Shown here one piece after another: positions 1 to 7,241 of a stretch of 13,338 nucleotides of DNA. Made by a program: the position numbers and the translations under genes. The notes under the pieces were generated by a model, which saw only the letters and a program-made list of their open reading frames with translations, had not been told where the DNA came from and searched no databases. Origin of the DNA: Paraglaciecola arctica (lineage in GTDB: Bacteria; Pseudomonadota; Gammaproteobacteria; Enterobacterales; Alteromonadaceae); the NCBI GenBank assembly GCA_003232445.1, contig QIJM01000347.1:1-13338 (forward strand), in the 5' to 3' direction. How positions within the stretch are numbered: position 1 is the stretch's first letter; each line of letters begins with the position of its first letter.

Positions 1-304
1 TAATGTGCTTTGGTTCCCTTTTAGTGCTGATAAATAATCACCGCCTTTTGCTACGATTATTTTTGCTGAGTTTTTCTGTGTATTTAATGCAATCGCCCTA
101 GTTAGCTGTGGTAAAAGGCACAACTAAAAATAGTTTGTGATTGTGAATTTAAAATCAGTGATGGTACATATTACGTCGTCGAGCTTGCTTTAAAATTTGA
201 TGGGGAGTAAACCTACCCCTGAATTTTGGTATGATAGGTTGATTCAAATTAAATTTGACTTAAGTCAAATTTAGCGTTTTTTTAAAATTTAATTTTAAAA
301 AGCT
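1..304. other. Intergenic leader without a recognisable gene
   Basis: No convincing reading frame is present upstream of the GH2 gene. The stretch is AT-rich. It holds a small hairpin at 119-139 (CACAACTA against TAGTTTGTG, one bulge). A G4/C4 hairpin lies at 202-219, flanked by AAAATT (192-197) and AATTTT (222-227), and could be the weak terminator of a gene left of the window. A long palindrome at 250-273 and an AT-only inverted repeat at 280-300 are described separately or as part of the promoter. Confidence 0.5.
250..273. promoter_or_regulatory. 24-bp perfect palindrome, candidate operator of the glucuronidase operon
   Basis: The left half reads TAAATTTGACTT and the right half is its exact reverse complement, with no spacer. 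The inner core TTGACTTAAGTCAA is a typical dimeric-repressor shape. It lies about 30 bp upstream of a consensus -10 box, and so covers the zone where a GntR-, LacI- or MarR-type regulator would act. Which regulator binds is not visible; no regulator gene is in the window. Confidence 0.55.
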
Positions 305-310
305 TATAAT
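282..310 (+). promoter_or_regulatory. Candidate sigma-70 promoter of the GH2-symporter operon
   Basis: A perfect TATAAT is at 305-310. Seventeen bases upstream lies a weak -35 (TTAAAA, 282-287), inside an AT-only inverted repeat (arms 280-288 and 292-300). Transcription would start near 317, leaving a leader of about 120 nt before the preferred ATG at 439. The weak -35 beside a strong palindrome suggests a regulated promoter; this is inference. Confidence 0.5.
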
Positions 311-438
311 AAACATTGCTCCCCTTCTTATAAGAAAGTAAAACTCTCTTAAACCCATTCCTTTTTTTCAAAGTTAGTATACATTGGTAATACAGATTAG
401 AGCCTATCAGCAATCTGCATCTCAAGGAATTAAAAGAA

Positions 439-2228
439 ATGTTAACACTTCAACGCACAGTAACTCGGGATTATATAGATTGTTCCGGTTTATGGGCTTT
501 TTGAGCGATCCCGACGACATAGGAACTGAAAAAAATTACTACAACGGTTTTGTTGCACAACATTCTATAGCTGTACCGGGAAGTTGGAATGAACAATTGC
601 AAGAAGCGGGGTTGATGAATTATGTAGGCAGTACTTGGTTACAAAAGACCATATTTATTCCTATGTCTTTTAGGCAGCAGTCACTGGTGTTAAGAATAGG
701 ATCAGCCGAATTTCAGTCAAAGGTCTGGGTAAACGGAGCTCTGGTGGCTGAAAATCAAGATTTATTTTTACCTTTTGAAGGAAATGTTAGCAATAACGTC
801 GACGAAAATGGTGAGCTGACAATAGTAGTATGGGTATGTAACAAGCTTTTGCCTGATTCTGTCACTCAAGAAGTTAATTGGTCTCATTACGATACTGAAA
901 ATCGCCCTCGTGATGAAGTTTTTCCAGCAGTAAGATTTGATTTTTTCCCATTTGGCGGCATACATCGCCCAGTATCATTAATTAGTCAGCCATTTGTACA
1001 TATTGAGCAGATTAAAGTAGATACCTTTGTAGAGCCTGAGCAGTTGGGAAAAGTCCTTGTAAATGTGCAAACAAATGCCGATGAAAACTATGAAGTTTTA
1101 TGCAAAATCAATCAAACATCTGGCCAGCAGTTAAAATCGTCAAATAAGGGTTACAGTCAACACGAGATATTAATCAACGACTGCCAATATTGGGATTGTG
1201 AAAAGCCCTATTTGTATCAATTGGTCGTGATGCTATTTCATAAAGGCCAATTGATAGACGAGATACATCAACATGTAGGTATTCGCGAAGTCGTTGTAAG
1301 CGGTGCTCAACTTTTATTAAATGGAAAACCGGTATTTCTTCGTGGTTTTGGCAAACATGAAGACTCACCCATTCATGGGAAAGGTCTAAATTTACCACAA
1401 ATGGTCAAAGACTTCGGACTACTCAATTGGATAAATGCTAACTCGTTTCGTACTTCGCATTATCCATATGCAGAAGAAATATTAGACTACGCCGATAAAA
1501 AAGGAATATTGATCATTAGCGAGGTTCCCTCTGTCAATTTGGACTTCAGATTAGTGAACGATAAAACGCTCGTTAATCACAAGCGCGCCGTTACGCGTCA
1601 ATTTGCACGAGACCATAACCATCCGTCTGTTATTATGTGGTCTATTGCCAACGAACCGGGGTTTTTAGGCGAACCTGAATACAAAAAACATAGTCCCGAC
1701 TATTGGAAATCGTTATTTTCACATGCCCGCCAACAAGATAATTCAAGGCCCATGACCATTGCCAACGTTTTAAGTGTTGGCAGTGACGACCCGGTGTTTG
1801 AGTTCACCGATATTATTTGCATTAATCGCTACTATGGTTGGTATCAAGAGCCTGGGCAAATAGATAGAGCATTAATGTCTTTGAAAGCAGAACTAGACTA
1901 TATTGGCAGAAAATACGGCAAGCCTATATTGGTATCCGAGTTTGGTGCAGATACTATTTCAGGCTTACATAGTACGAGTGATCAAATGTTTACAGAAGAG
2001 TATCAAGCCGATTTACTCGCCGGTTGCTGTAAAATTATTGAAGACAATGATTGGACAATAGGTGGACACGTTTGGAACTTTGCAGACTTTAGAGCCTCGC
2101 AACATTTTCGCCGTATTGTTTTTAACCTAAAAGGCGTTTTTACCCGCACGCGTGAACCTAAAAGAGCGGCGTTTGTATTGAAAGATCTGTGGTCTGTACC
2201 TTATGTGAAAAACAGCGTCAGGAAATAA
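439..2228 (+). CDS. uidA: Beta-glucuronidase-like glycoside hydrolase, family 2 (apparent frameshift near residue 21)
   Basis: GH2 enzyme predicted to split beta-D-glucuronides. In the long frame opened by TTG 384 the acid/base Glu is residue 424 (IANEP), the nucleophile is 519 (SEFG), INRYYGWY is at 480-487 and HVWNFADF at 562-569. An NxK motif (N581, K583) matches the carboxylate-recognition motif of E. coli GusA. There is no signal peptide, so the enzyme should be cytoplasmic. The first ~39 residues of that frame do not resemble the family. Instead, ATG 439 (AAGGA at 424-428) in another frame encodes MLTLQRTVTRDYIDCSGLWAF, like the GusA start, then hits TGA 502-504. One extra T in the T5 run at 498-502 joins both frames into a 596-residue protein (GusA has 603). 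So this is a real 1-nt deletion or a sequence error. The symporter gene follows after 4 nt. Confidence 0.85.
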
Positions 2229-2232
2229 AACA

Positions 2233-3939
2233 ATGTTATTTGGATTAAGCTATTTAGACCTAGCCGTAATACTCATTTATTTTGTATTTCTGTCTATTGT
2301 AGGCGTGTCAACTTATCAATCTGTAAAAACTACAGGCGACTATTTTATGGGAAACCGTCGCTTTGGAAAATTACTCATGATTGGCCACGCTATGGGTACC
2401 GGTACCCATACCGACCAACCGGTAACAGTGGCTGGCGCAAGTTATAGTATAGGCTTAGCAGGTATTTGGTACCAATGGGCTTGGATGTTTAGCAACCCTT
2501 TCTTTTGGTTATTATCACCTATTTACCGGCGTTTACGCTACATCACTACGGGTGACTTTTTTGAGCACCGCTACGGTAAAAATTTAGGTGCGGCCTATGC
2601 GTTTATGGGCTTTATTTATTTTACGATGAGTACAGGCCTCATGCTCAAAGGCACAGGCACAACGATAGACGCTATCACGCAAGGGCAAGTCCCCTCCGAT
2701 TGGGCCGTAGTCATTATAACTATTCTATTTGTTACATATAGCTTGATTGGGGGCTTGGTTGCTGCGGTAATTACTGATTTTATTCAAGGTGTTTTTATAC
2801 TCATATTATCTTTTTTATTGCTGCCCTTTGCGATTAACGCCGCCGGCAGTATGCGGGCGTTCCATGAAGGTTTACCTGAGTATATGTTTAGTTTCGTAGC
2901 CCCTGCGGAAGTCACTTTGTTTTTTATTCTGGCGGTGGTACTTAATTCACTCATATCAATTGTTGTTCAACCACATCATATGGCTGTTGGCGGGGCGGGT
3001 AAACATGAAATGGCGTGCAGAATGGGCTGGACGTATGGTAATTTTTTAAAACGCTTAATGACGCTTGGCTGGGCGTTTGTTGGGGTGTTTGCGGCTTTTC
3101 TTTATCCCGGATTAACCGCCGAAAATCGTGAAATGGCATTTGGCATAGCCGTAATGAACTTACTGCCCGCAGGGCTTATTGGTTTAATGCTGGCATCAAT
3201 GGCGGCGGCGGTAATGTCAAGCTGCGATTCATTTATGGTAGGCGGTTCGGCACTATTTACACGAAACTTTTACGCTAAGTATATTAATTCTAATGCAAAT
3301 GATAAGAAGCTGATGTCGGTTGCGCGCTGGTCTAGTATTGCCATTGTATTTGGCGGTATTGGCTTCGCTATGATAATTCCAAGTGTGGTAGATGGTCTAT
3401 TGTACATCTGGAAGTTTACTGCCTTTTTTGGTGTTTCATTTTGGATGGCTTTGTTTTGGCGCCGCGCTAATCGTTATGGTGCATGGGCGAGCTTAATCAG
3501 TATGATTATTTGTAATATTTTAACTGACGGTCACATCGACTGGGCTTGGGATATGTCATTGGCATGGCAAATATCCTTATACTTGCCCGTTGGCTTTATA
3601 GCTATTATTGCCGTGAGTTTAGTTACCCCTAGTGAAAACGAAGAAAAACTTAGACAGTTTTATTTATTACTTGATACACCTGTTGGCGAAGAGTACAAAC
3701 TCAAAGATGCGAAGGTAGACATCATTCTTGAAGGAGGAAACATAGCGCAACAACCTAGAACCGCGCCGCCATTAAAAGAACAAGGACATTCGTTGCTACT
3801 AGTGGATTTGCTATCGTTACATAAGAAATTCACATTTAAACGTTATCGAATCGATTTGGTGGGTTTTATTTTTGCTTGTGCTGTGGTCGCCGGAATTTTT
3901 GGTATCGGTATTTTAGCCGCGTCGATAGGAAAATATTAG
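2233..3939 (+). CDS. Sodium:solute symporter (SSS family), probable glucuronide or uronate importer
   Basis: Inner-membrane Na+-coupled symporter of the SSS family (568 residues), with about 13 hydrophobic segments from residue 7 to the C-terminus. Family marks include TGDYFMGNR (34-42) after the first helix, SLIGGLVAAVITDFIQG (170-186), and ASMAAAVMSSCDSFMVGGS (321-339). The Ser pair 329-330 in the last of these is where SSS proteins place a sodium-ligand helix. A hydrophilic loop at 465-525 precedes a final membrane segment (about 541-563). AGGA at 2220-2223, inside the end of the GH2 gene, sets the ATG; the 4-nt gap implies co-transcription. Substrate is inferred only from the neighbouring beta-glucuronidase: import of intact glucuronide or another uronide. 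Other SSS substrates cannot be excluded. Confidence 0.88.
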   Translation: MLFGLSYLDLAVILIYFVFLSIVGVSTYQSVKTTGDYFMGNRRFGKLLMIGHAMGTGTHTDQPVTVAGASYSIGLAGIWYQWAWMFSNPFFWLLSPIYRRLRYITTGDFFEHRYGKNLGAAYAFMGFIYFTMSTGLMLKGTGTTIDAITQGQVPSDWAVVIITILFVTYSLIGGLVAAVITDFIQGVFILILSFLLLPFAINAAGSMRAFHEGLPEYMFSFVAPAEVTLFFILAVVLNSLISIVVQPHHMAVGGAGKHEMACRMGWTYGNFLKRLMTLGWAFVGVFAAFLYPGLTAENREMAFGIAVMNLLPAGLIGLMLASMAAAVMSSCDSFMVGGSALFTRNFYAKYINSNANDKKLMSVARWSSIAIVFGGIGFAMIIPSVVDGLLYIWKFTAFFGVSFWMALFWRRANRYGAWASLISMIICNILTDGHIDWAWDMSLAWQISLYLPVGFIAIIAVSLVTPSENEEKLRQFYLLLDTPVGEEYKLKDAKVDIILEGGNIAQQPRTAPPLKEQGHSLLLVDLLSLHKKFTFKRYRIDLVGFIFACAVVAGIFGIGILAASIGKY

Positions 3940-4097
3940 CTCACTTGACGCCTTTGGTAACTGTAATAATTGTTACTGTGTACATCCAATAACCTGCACA
4001 TTAAGCACACAGGCGGTCTTCTTATATCGGGCAATAAACGAGTATTTCACTTCGTTTCTATTCAACCACGTCACACTCCTGCACAAACATTCTGGTG

Positions 4098-4126
4098 AAA
4101 AAAAGGCACAAATTAATGTGCCTTTT
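4098..4126. terminator. Bidirectional rho-independent terminator
   Basis: The stem AAAAGGCACA (4101-4110) pairs with TGTGCCTTTT (4117-4126) across the loop AATTAA. On the plus strand T4 ends the stem, serving the GH2-symporter operon. On the minus strand the A7 run at 4098-4104 becomes T7, giving a strong terminator 21 nt past the porin stop. The rest of 3940-4147 holds nothing else I can support. Confidence 0.8.
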
Positions 4127-4147
4127 AATACCATAAGATAATTTTTA

Positions 4148-5545
4148 TTAAAAAAGCAACACTAATCGCGCGGCGGCAATATTTATATCAGCATCAGAAA
4201 TTCTGGCATTTTCGTCAGTATCTACCATTGAATAATTCAACCGTACTATTATATTTGAATTAATATACCAATTCAGACCGAAAGTAATATTTTTTATCTC
4301 ACCGAATTGTTCAAGGTTACCTCTACTGCTTAGTGTATTTGGGTCATTGGCGTCAAATACATCATATCGAACAATAAACTCAAGCTCACTTTCACCCACA
4401 TCTGGCACAACAGCGCCAAATTCACCGTCAAAAAGGTTGTATGTACGACCGTCTCCAAAAATGAAATAAGATGCCTCTGCATAATATCCGGAAATATCGA
4501 AGTCTTCAAATTCAGCCTCTTTCATTGACACTGTGTTGTTAATAATCTCGCTTTGGAAATAGAACTTGTCCCAACGTGCAGCCAATTCTAGTGAGGTTGC
4601 CTGAATATTATCAACACTGACATCTCTTGTTGGTCTCAGTCTGTCACCTCTTATAAAGGATATATCATGTACTTCACCTCTAAAACGCCATACGTCAAAG
4701 TCCTCTGCAAGTGGAGAGGTTCTTAGGATATTTGCTCCGAGATGAATGACTCGTGTATTGTCCTGATTGCGATACGGGCGGTACACTCCGCGCGCGGCAT
4801 AACCTGTTCTTTCCTGAGCAGTTTCAAAACGTTTAACCTCGTCCTCTATGTCCCCAACATCAAATTTACCTTCATCTGCAATAAATTCTTCTAGAGTGTC
4901 TCCGTCATCAATAGCATCAGTTAAATCTTCCAAATAACTTATTAACTCTTCTGCGACAAATTCGTCAACAATGTTGTCTTTTTCCTCGTTGGCTCCTATT
5001 CCTTCTCCGAAAACACTAACACCAACGAAATATTCTGGCTGCCAGTAGGTAAAAGTGGCACCTATGCGACGTCCCGGAGCACTAAAATCGGCAATTGAAG
5101 CCGTTTCCATAAGCGGGTACCAGCGAGAAGTAGTGACTTCTGCCATACTAAAGATTGGCTTATGATTTCCCACTTTAACTGTCGCATTTTCAAAAACGTC
5201 GTACGACACCCACATATCCCTTGCTCTGACTCTATTTTTGACAAAATCAATATCAAACTCCCCAGCCCAATCTTTATAAAATTTGGTTTTAACTGCAAAT
5301 CGAATACGCCTGAAACCAGTATTTGTACTGATTAGAGGTTCGCCCTCATAGTCAGAAATGTTTTTTGCATCAATCATTATTCTGCCATCAAACTTCCATT
5401 CAAAATTTCCGTCATCTGATTTAAAAACAAAATAACCTTTGTCAAATTCTCCCTTCACATTCTCTGCTATTGCAGCGGCTGTTGCAGTACAAGGAAATAT
5501 ACAAGTTAAAAGTGTGGTAGTTATGAGCATGCTTTTCTTAAACAT
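4148..5545 (-). CDS. Outer-membrane porin, OprO/OprP (phosphate-selective porin) family
   Basis: Predicted 465-residue outer-membrane beta-barrel. A Sec signal peptide covers about residues 1-25 (KK start, hydrophobic core, Ala-rich cleavage zone). The family's opening follows: FEWKFDGRIMIDA (48-60), FRRIRFAVKTKFYKDWAGEFDIDF (78-101), VKVGNHKPIFSMAEVTTSR (123-141). Alternating strands continue to a terminal Phe, as BAM substrates require. ATG 5545 is chosen because GGAG lies 6 nt upstream; the TTG at 5557 is part of that ribosome site. Residues 185-245 form a very acidic insertion (24 Asp/Glu in 61), odd for a family named for lysine-lined phosphate channels, so the substrate is probably not phosphate. 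Converges with the symporter gene; passage of uronides is possible but unproven. Confidence 0.85.
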   Translation of the reverse strand: MFKKSMLITTTLLTCIFPCTATAAAIAENVKGEFDKGYFVFKSDDGNFEWKFDGRIMIDAKNISDYEGEPLISTNTGFRRIRFAVKTKFYKDWAGEFDIDFVKNRVRARDMWVSYDVFENATVKVGNHKPIFSMAEVTTSRWYPLMETASIADFSAPGRRIGATFTYWQPEYFVGVSVFGEGIGANEEKDNIVDEFVAEELISYLEDLTDAIDDGDTLEEFIADEGKFDVGDIEDEVKRFETAQERTGYAARGVYRPYRNQDNTRVIHLGANILRTSPLAEDFDVWRFRGEVHDISFIRGDRLRPTRDVSVDNIQATSLELAARWDKFYFQSEIINNTVSMKEAEFEDFDISGYYAEASYFIFGDGRTYNLFDGEFGAVVPDVGESELEFIVRYDVFDANDPNTLSSRGNLEQFGEIKNITFGLNWYINSNIIVRLNYSMVDTDENARISDADINIAAARLVLLF

Positions 5546-5628
5546 TTTTTTCTCCAAGTTATTATTAATAATTGTTCATCATCTAGTACAAATTAATACT
5601 TTCTAGCCTTAACAGAATTCAATTGAAT

Positions 5629-5656
5629 TTTATATTTTTGTAAGGTCAACTTACAA
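5629..5656 (-). promoter_or_regulatory. Candidate porin promoter with overlapping inverted repeat
   Basis: Reading the minus strand, -35 TTGTAA (5656-5651) and -10 TATAAA (5634-5629) are separated by 16 bp. The -35 is embedded in a perfect inverted repeat with 7-bp arms (TTGTAAG and CTTACAA, spacer 5) at 5638-5656. A 14-bp palindrome AATTCAATTGAATT (5616-5629) begins right at the -10. The overlap with promoter elements suggests repression. Confidence 0.5.
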
Positions 5657-5700
5657 CTAAAATTATTCATGAATAATAACTAAAATTATGCATGAATAAT
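5655..5700. repeat. Two tandem 23-bp repeats, each holding a palindrome, upstream of the porin
   Basis: Units 5655-5677 and 5678-5700 are identical except for one base (T or G before CATGAATAAT). The first contains the perfect 16-bp palindrome ATTATTCATGAATAAT; in the second the single change breaks one base pair. The 23-bp period is roughly two helical turns, so two regulator dimers could sit on one DNA face immediately upstream of the porin -35. Only two copies exist, so this is not a CRISPR. Confidence 0.55.
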
Positions 5701-5785
5701 GATGAAGATCAAGCACTATCAAAAACCTTTGCAAACCGTTACTTATACCAATCAGCCATTCTCGGTAAAGAGAGGTGAGAGGCAC

Positions 5786-6061
5786 TCATGGCAACTTTAT
5801 GTCTTTTAAAATGGAGCCAATATCTGGTGCATCTGGATGTGCTTGAATTTCAGGCAGCACAAGCCTGCGCTCATTAGCGTATGCTTTCCCAATAACGTCG
5901 CTAGCGCCTTTTTACAGCGGTGACATCGTATCTTCATTGAGCAGTAAGTCCATCAATTTCTCCCAATCATCCACAATCAGCATGCGTATGGTACTTCGGA
6001 AGTTTTCCCACAATTGGCGTTTCGACCCATAATATTGGCGGCAGGCTTGAATACATGTCAT
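5786..6061 (-). pseudogene. Decayed coding remnant with in-frame stop, family not recognised
   Basis: From ATG 6061 on the minus strand, 49 protein-like codons (including SKRQLWENFRSTIRMLIVDDW) run to TAA at 5914-5912. The same frame then continues 41 further protein-like codons (GKAYANERRLVLPEIQAHPD) to TGA 5788-5786. The composition on both sides looks coding, so one nonsense mutation in an older gene is the likely history. There is no clear ribosome site, and the 5' end is also closed by a TAA just upstream. I do not recognise the family. Immediately divergent, 6077-6190 plus holds 37 open codons (with PTQYVLREYADLIDALRKSS) but no start codon, perhaps another fragment. Confidence 0.35.
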
Positions 6062-6190
6062 TGTTTTTTAGCTTGAGTCAACGACGTCATTGAACCTACA
6101 CAGTATGTATTACGGGAATATGCTGATCTGATCGATGCGTTGAGAAAAAGTTCAAAAGAATGTAAAAAAAAGAAAATTGAGTTGATTTAG

Positions 6191-6346
6191 GTTAACTTTG
6201 CGCGAAAGGGATATTTCTCAATCCTCTAAACCCCACTAAAATAATTCATTTCTATGTTGAAATCATTTAGAGTCTTGAGATGATCTGACATAATAGATAT
6301 TAATGAGAATAATTAGTTGAATTTTTACGCCGAAATAAACTATGTT
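6191..6346. other. AT-rich intergenic stretch
   Basis: No gene or strong hairpin is visible between the decayed fragments and the small membrane peptide gene. Position 6299-6317 resembles a Fur box in 13 of 19 positions, but no gene start lies nearby. Confidence 0.4.
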
Positions 6347-6445
6347 TTAATTCATCGCCATTTCAAGAAAGTAAAAACAGACAAATAACAGCCCAATGGC
6401 AATTATCAAATTGCAAGCACCTACCAGCTTTTGGTTTTTCAACAT
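6347..6445 (-). CDS. Small membrane peptide, 32 residues
   Basis: The 32-residue peptide begins MLKNQKLVGACNLIIAIGLL. A basic start (K3, K6) is followed by a single hydrophobic span, about residues 8-27, and a short tail EMAMN. A near-ideal ribosome site (AGAGGAG) ends 4 nt before ATG 6445, stronger than those of most neighbours, and this fixes the start. The same frame is open upstream to an ATG at 6640, but that extension lacks a ribosome site and is not needed. The gene lies about 300 nt downstream of the CYTH gene on the same strand. Function is unknown; single-span peptides of this size often modulate membrane proteins or are type I toxins, but nothing here decides. Confidence 0.5.
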   Translation of the reverse strand: MLKNQKLVGACNLIIAIGLLFVCFYFLEMAMN

Positions 6446-6743
6446 TATTCTCCTCTTAAATTTATTGTTGAGTGTAAAATGCGATACCGGTAGCAATTGG
6501 CATTGCTGCTGTATAAACCAACTGAGATAAATATCTAAATGTTGAAATGACTTACGTGACTTTTTAAAATCTGTCGATGGAACCAAGCTGCGAAATTTAT
6601 CAAAATCGGCTTCACCACAAATATAGATTTGAAGCTGCATTTCATTGCAAGACTATTCAGCTTTGATTCAATTTCAAAGTGAAATTTGTCTATCCGCTTA
6701 ATAGAAATACAGCTCACTAGATTAAATTTTCAGCGGCAGAATA
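6446..6743. other. Spacer between the small membrane peptide and the CYTH gene
   Basis: An open minus-strand frame from 6640 (beginning MQLQIYICGEADFDKFR) runs into the small peptide gene, but it lacks a ribosome site and has no recognised domain. A 7-bp AT-rich hairpin lies at 6670-6686 (AATTTCA/TGAAATT). No convincing terminator for the CYTH gene is seen. Confidence 0.4.
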
Positions 6744-7214
6744 TTACCAATTTGCAAAAGGTTGTTTCATAAGCATAGAGTTGTAGTACCGGACGTCGCC
6801 GGTCACTTCTTCTGCCAACCATTTAGGTTTTTCAAAAGATTCATCTTCGCTATTCAACTCTACTTCAGCTACCGTCAACCCTTGGTTTTCTCCATAGAAT
6901 TCGTCAACTTCGTATGTATGTTTTCCAACAGACACCAGATACCGAGTTTTATCAATTACACCAGGTTCACATATCGTCAGCAATGCTTTTGCATCATCAA
7001 CCGTTATTTCTTGCTCCCATTCATATCGACTGGCGCCTGACTCGTTGCCTATTCCTTTAATAGTAAGGAAGCCTTTGTCACCTTTTGTTCTTACTCTAAC
7101 AGTACGTTCAGGCACTGAACTCAAATACCCCTGAATGATACGGGTTTCTTTATGTGCCGATGTTTTGAAATCCTTGCTATTTACAAGGAATTTTCTTTCT
7201 ATTTCTACAGCCAT
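6744..7214 (-). CDS. CYTH-domain inorganic triphosphatase (tripolyphosphatase-like)
   Basis: A 156-residue single-domain CYTH (triphosphate tunnel metalloenzyme) protein. The hallmark ExExK is at the very start, E4-I-E6-R-K8. Alternating basic and acidic tunnel residues follow: RVRTK (40-44), FLTIKG (49-54), RYEWEQEI (63-70), KTRY (89-92), YEVDEFYGEN (101-110), AEVELNSED (116-124) and EEVTGDVRYYN (135-145). Length and order match stand-alone bacterial enzymes such as Nitrosomonas NeuTTM and the Clostridium thermocellum enzyme, which hydrolyse tripolyphosphate with divalent metal; that activity is inferred here. ATG 7214 is preferred because GGAG lies 9 nt upstream; TTG 7229 is part of the ribosome site. 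It follows the next gene by 27 nt and is probably its operon partner. Cytoplasmic. Confidence 0.9.
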   Translation of the reverse strand: MAVEIERKFLVNSKDFKTSAHKETRIIQGYLSSVPERTVRVRTKGDKGFLTIKGIGNESGASRYEWEQEITVDDAKALLTICEPGVIDKTRYLVSVGKHTYEVDEFYGENQGLTVAEVELNSEDESFEKPKWLAEEVTGDVRYYNSMLMKQPFANW

Positions 7215-7241
7215 GATTTTTTTCTCCAAATAATCTTTAAA

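Noticed and set aside
384..438. TTG at 384 as the start of the GH2 gene
   Set aside because: No ribosome site precedes it and the resulting N-terminus does not resemble GH2 enzymes, whereas ATG 439 in another frame does.
498..504. Programmed -1 frameshifting at the T run
   Set aside because: The run is only five T, the A-site codon would be a stop, and I see no strong stimulatory hairpin just downstream; a deletion or sequence error is simpler.
5546..5557. Porin start at TTG 5557
   Set aside because: The TTG is part of the TTGGAG ribosome site for ATG 5545. The same applies to TTG 7229 and ATG 7214 of the CYTH gene.
5655..5700. Tandem 23-bp repeats as a CRISPR array
   Set aside because: Only two units with no spacers and no cas genes; they are palindromic operator-like sites.
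6299..6317. Fur-box-like sequence
   Set aside because: Only 13 of 19 consensus positions match in AT-rich DNA, and no gene start lies downstream on either strand.
6446..6640. Upstream extension of the small membrane peptide to ATG 6640
   Set aside because: It has no ribosome site, while the internal ATG at 6445 has an excellent one; the extension has no recognisable domain.
6535..6717. 60-codon minus-strand frame
   Set aside because: It has no ribosome site or family resemblance and lies in AT-rich spacer; probably random.
6762..7040. 92-codon plus-strand frame opposite the CYTH gene
   Set aside because: It is antisense to a strongly conserved coding sequence; a shadow frame.
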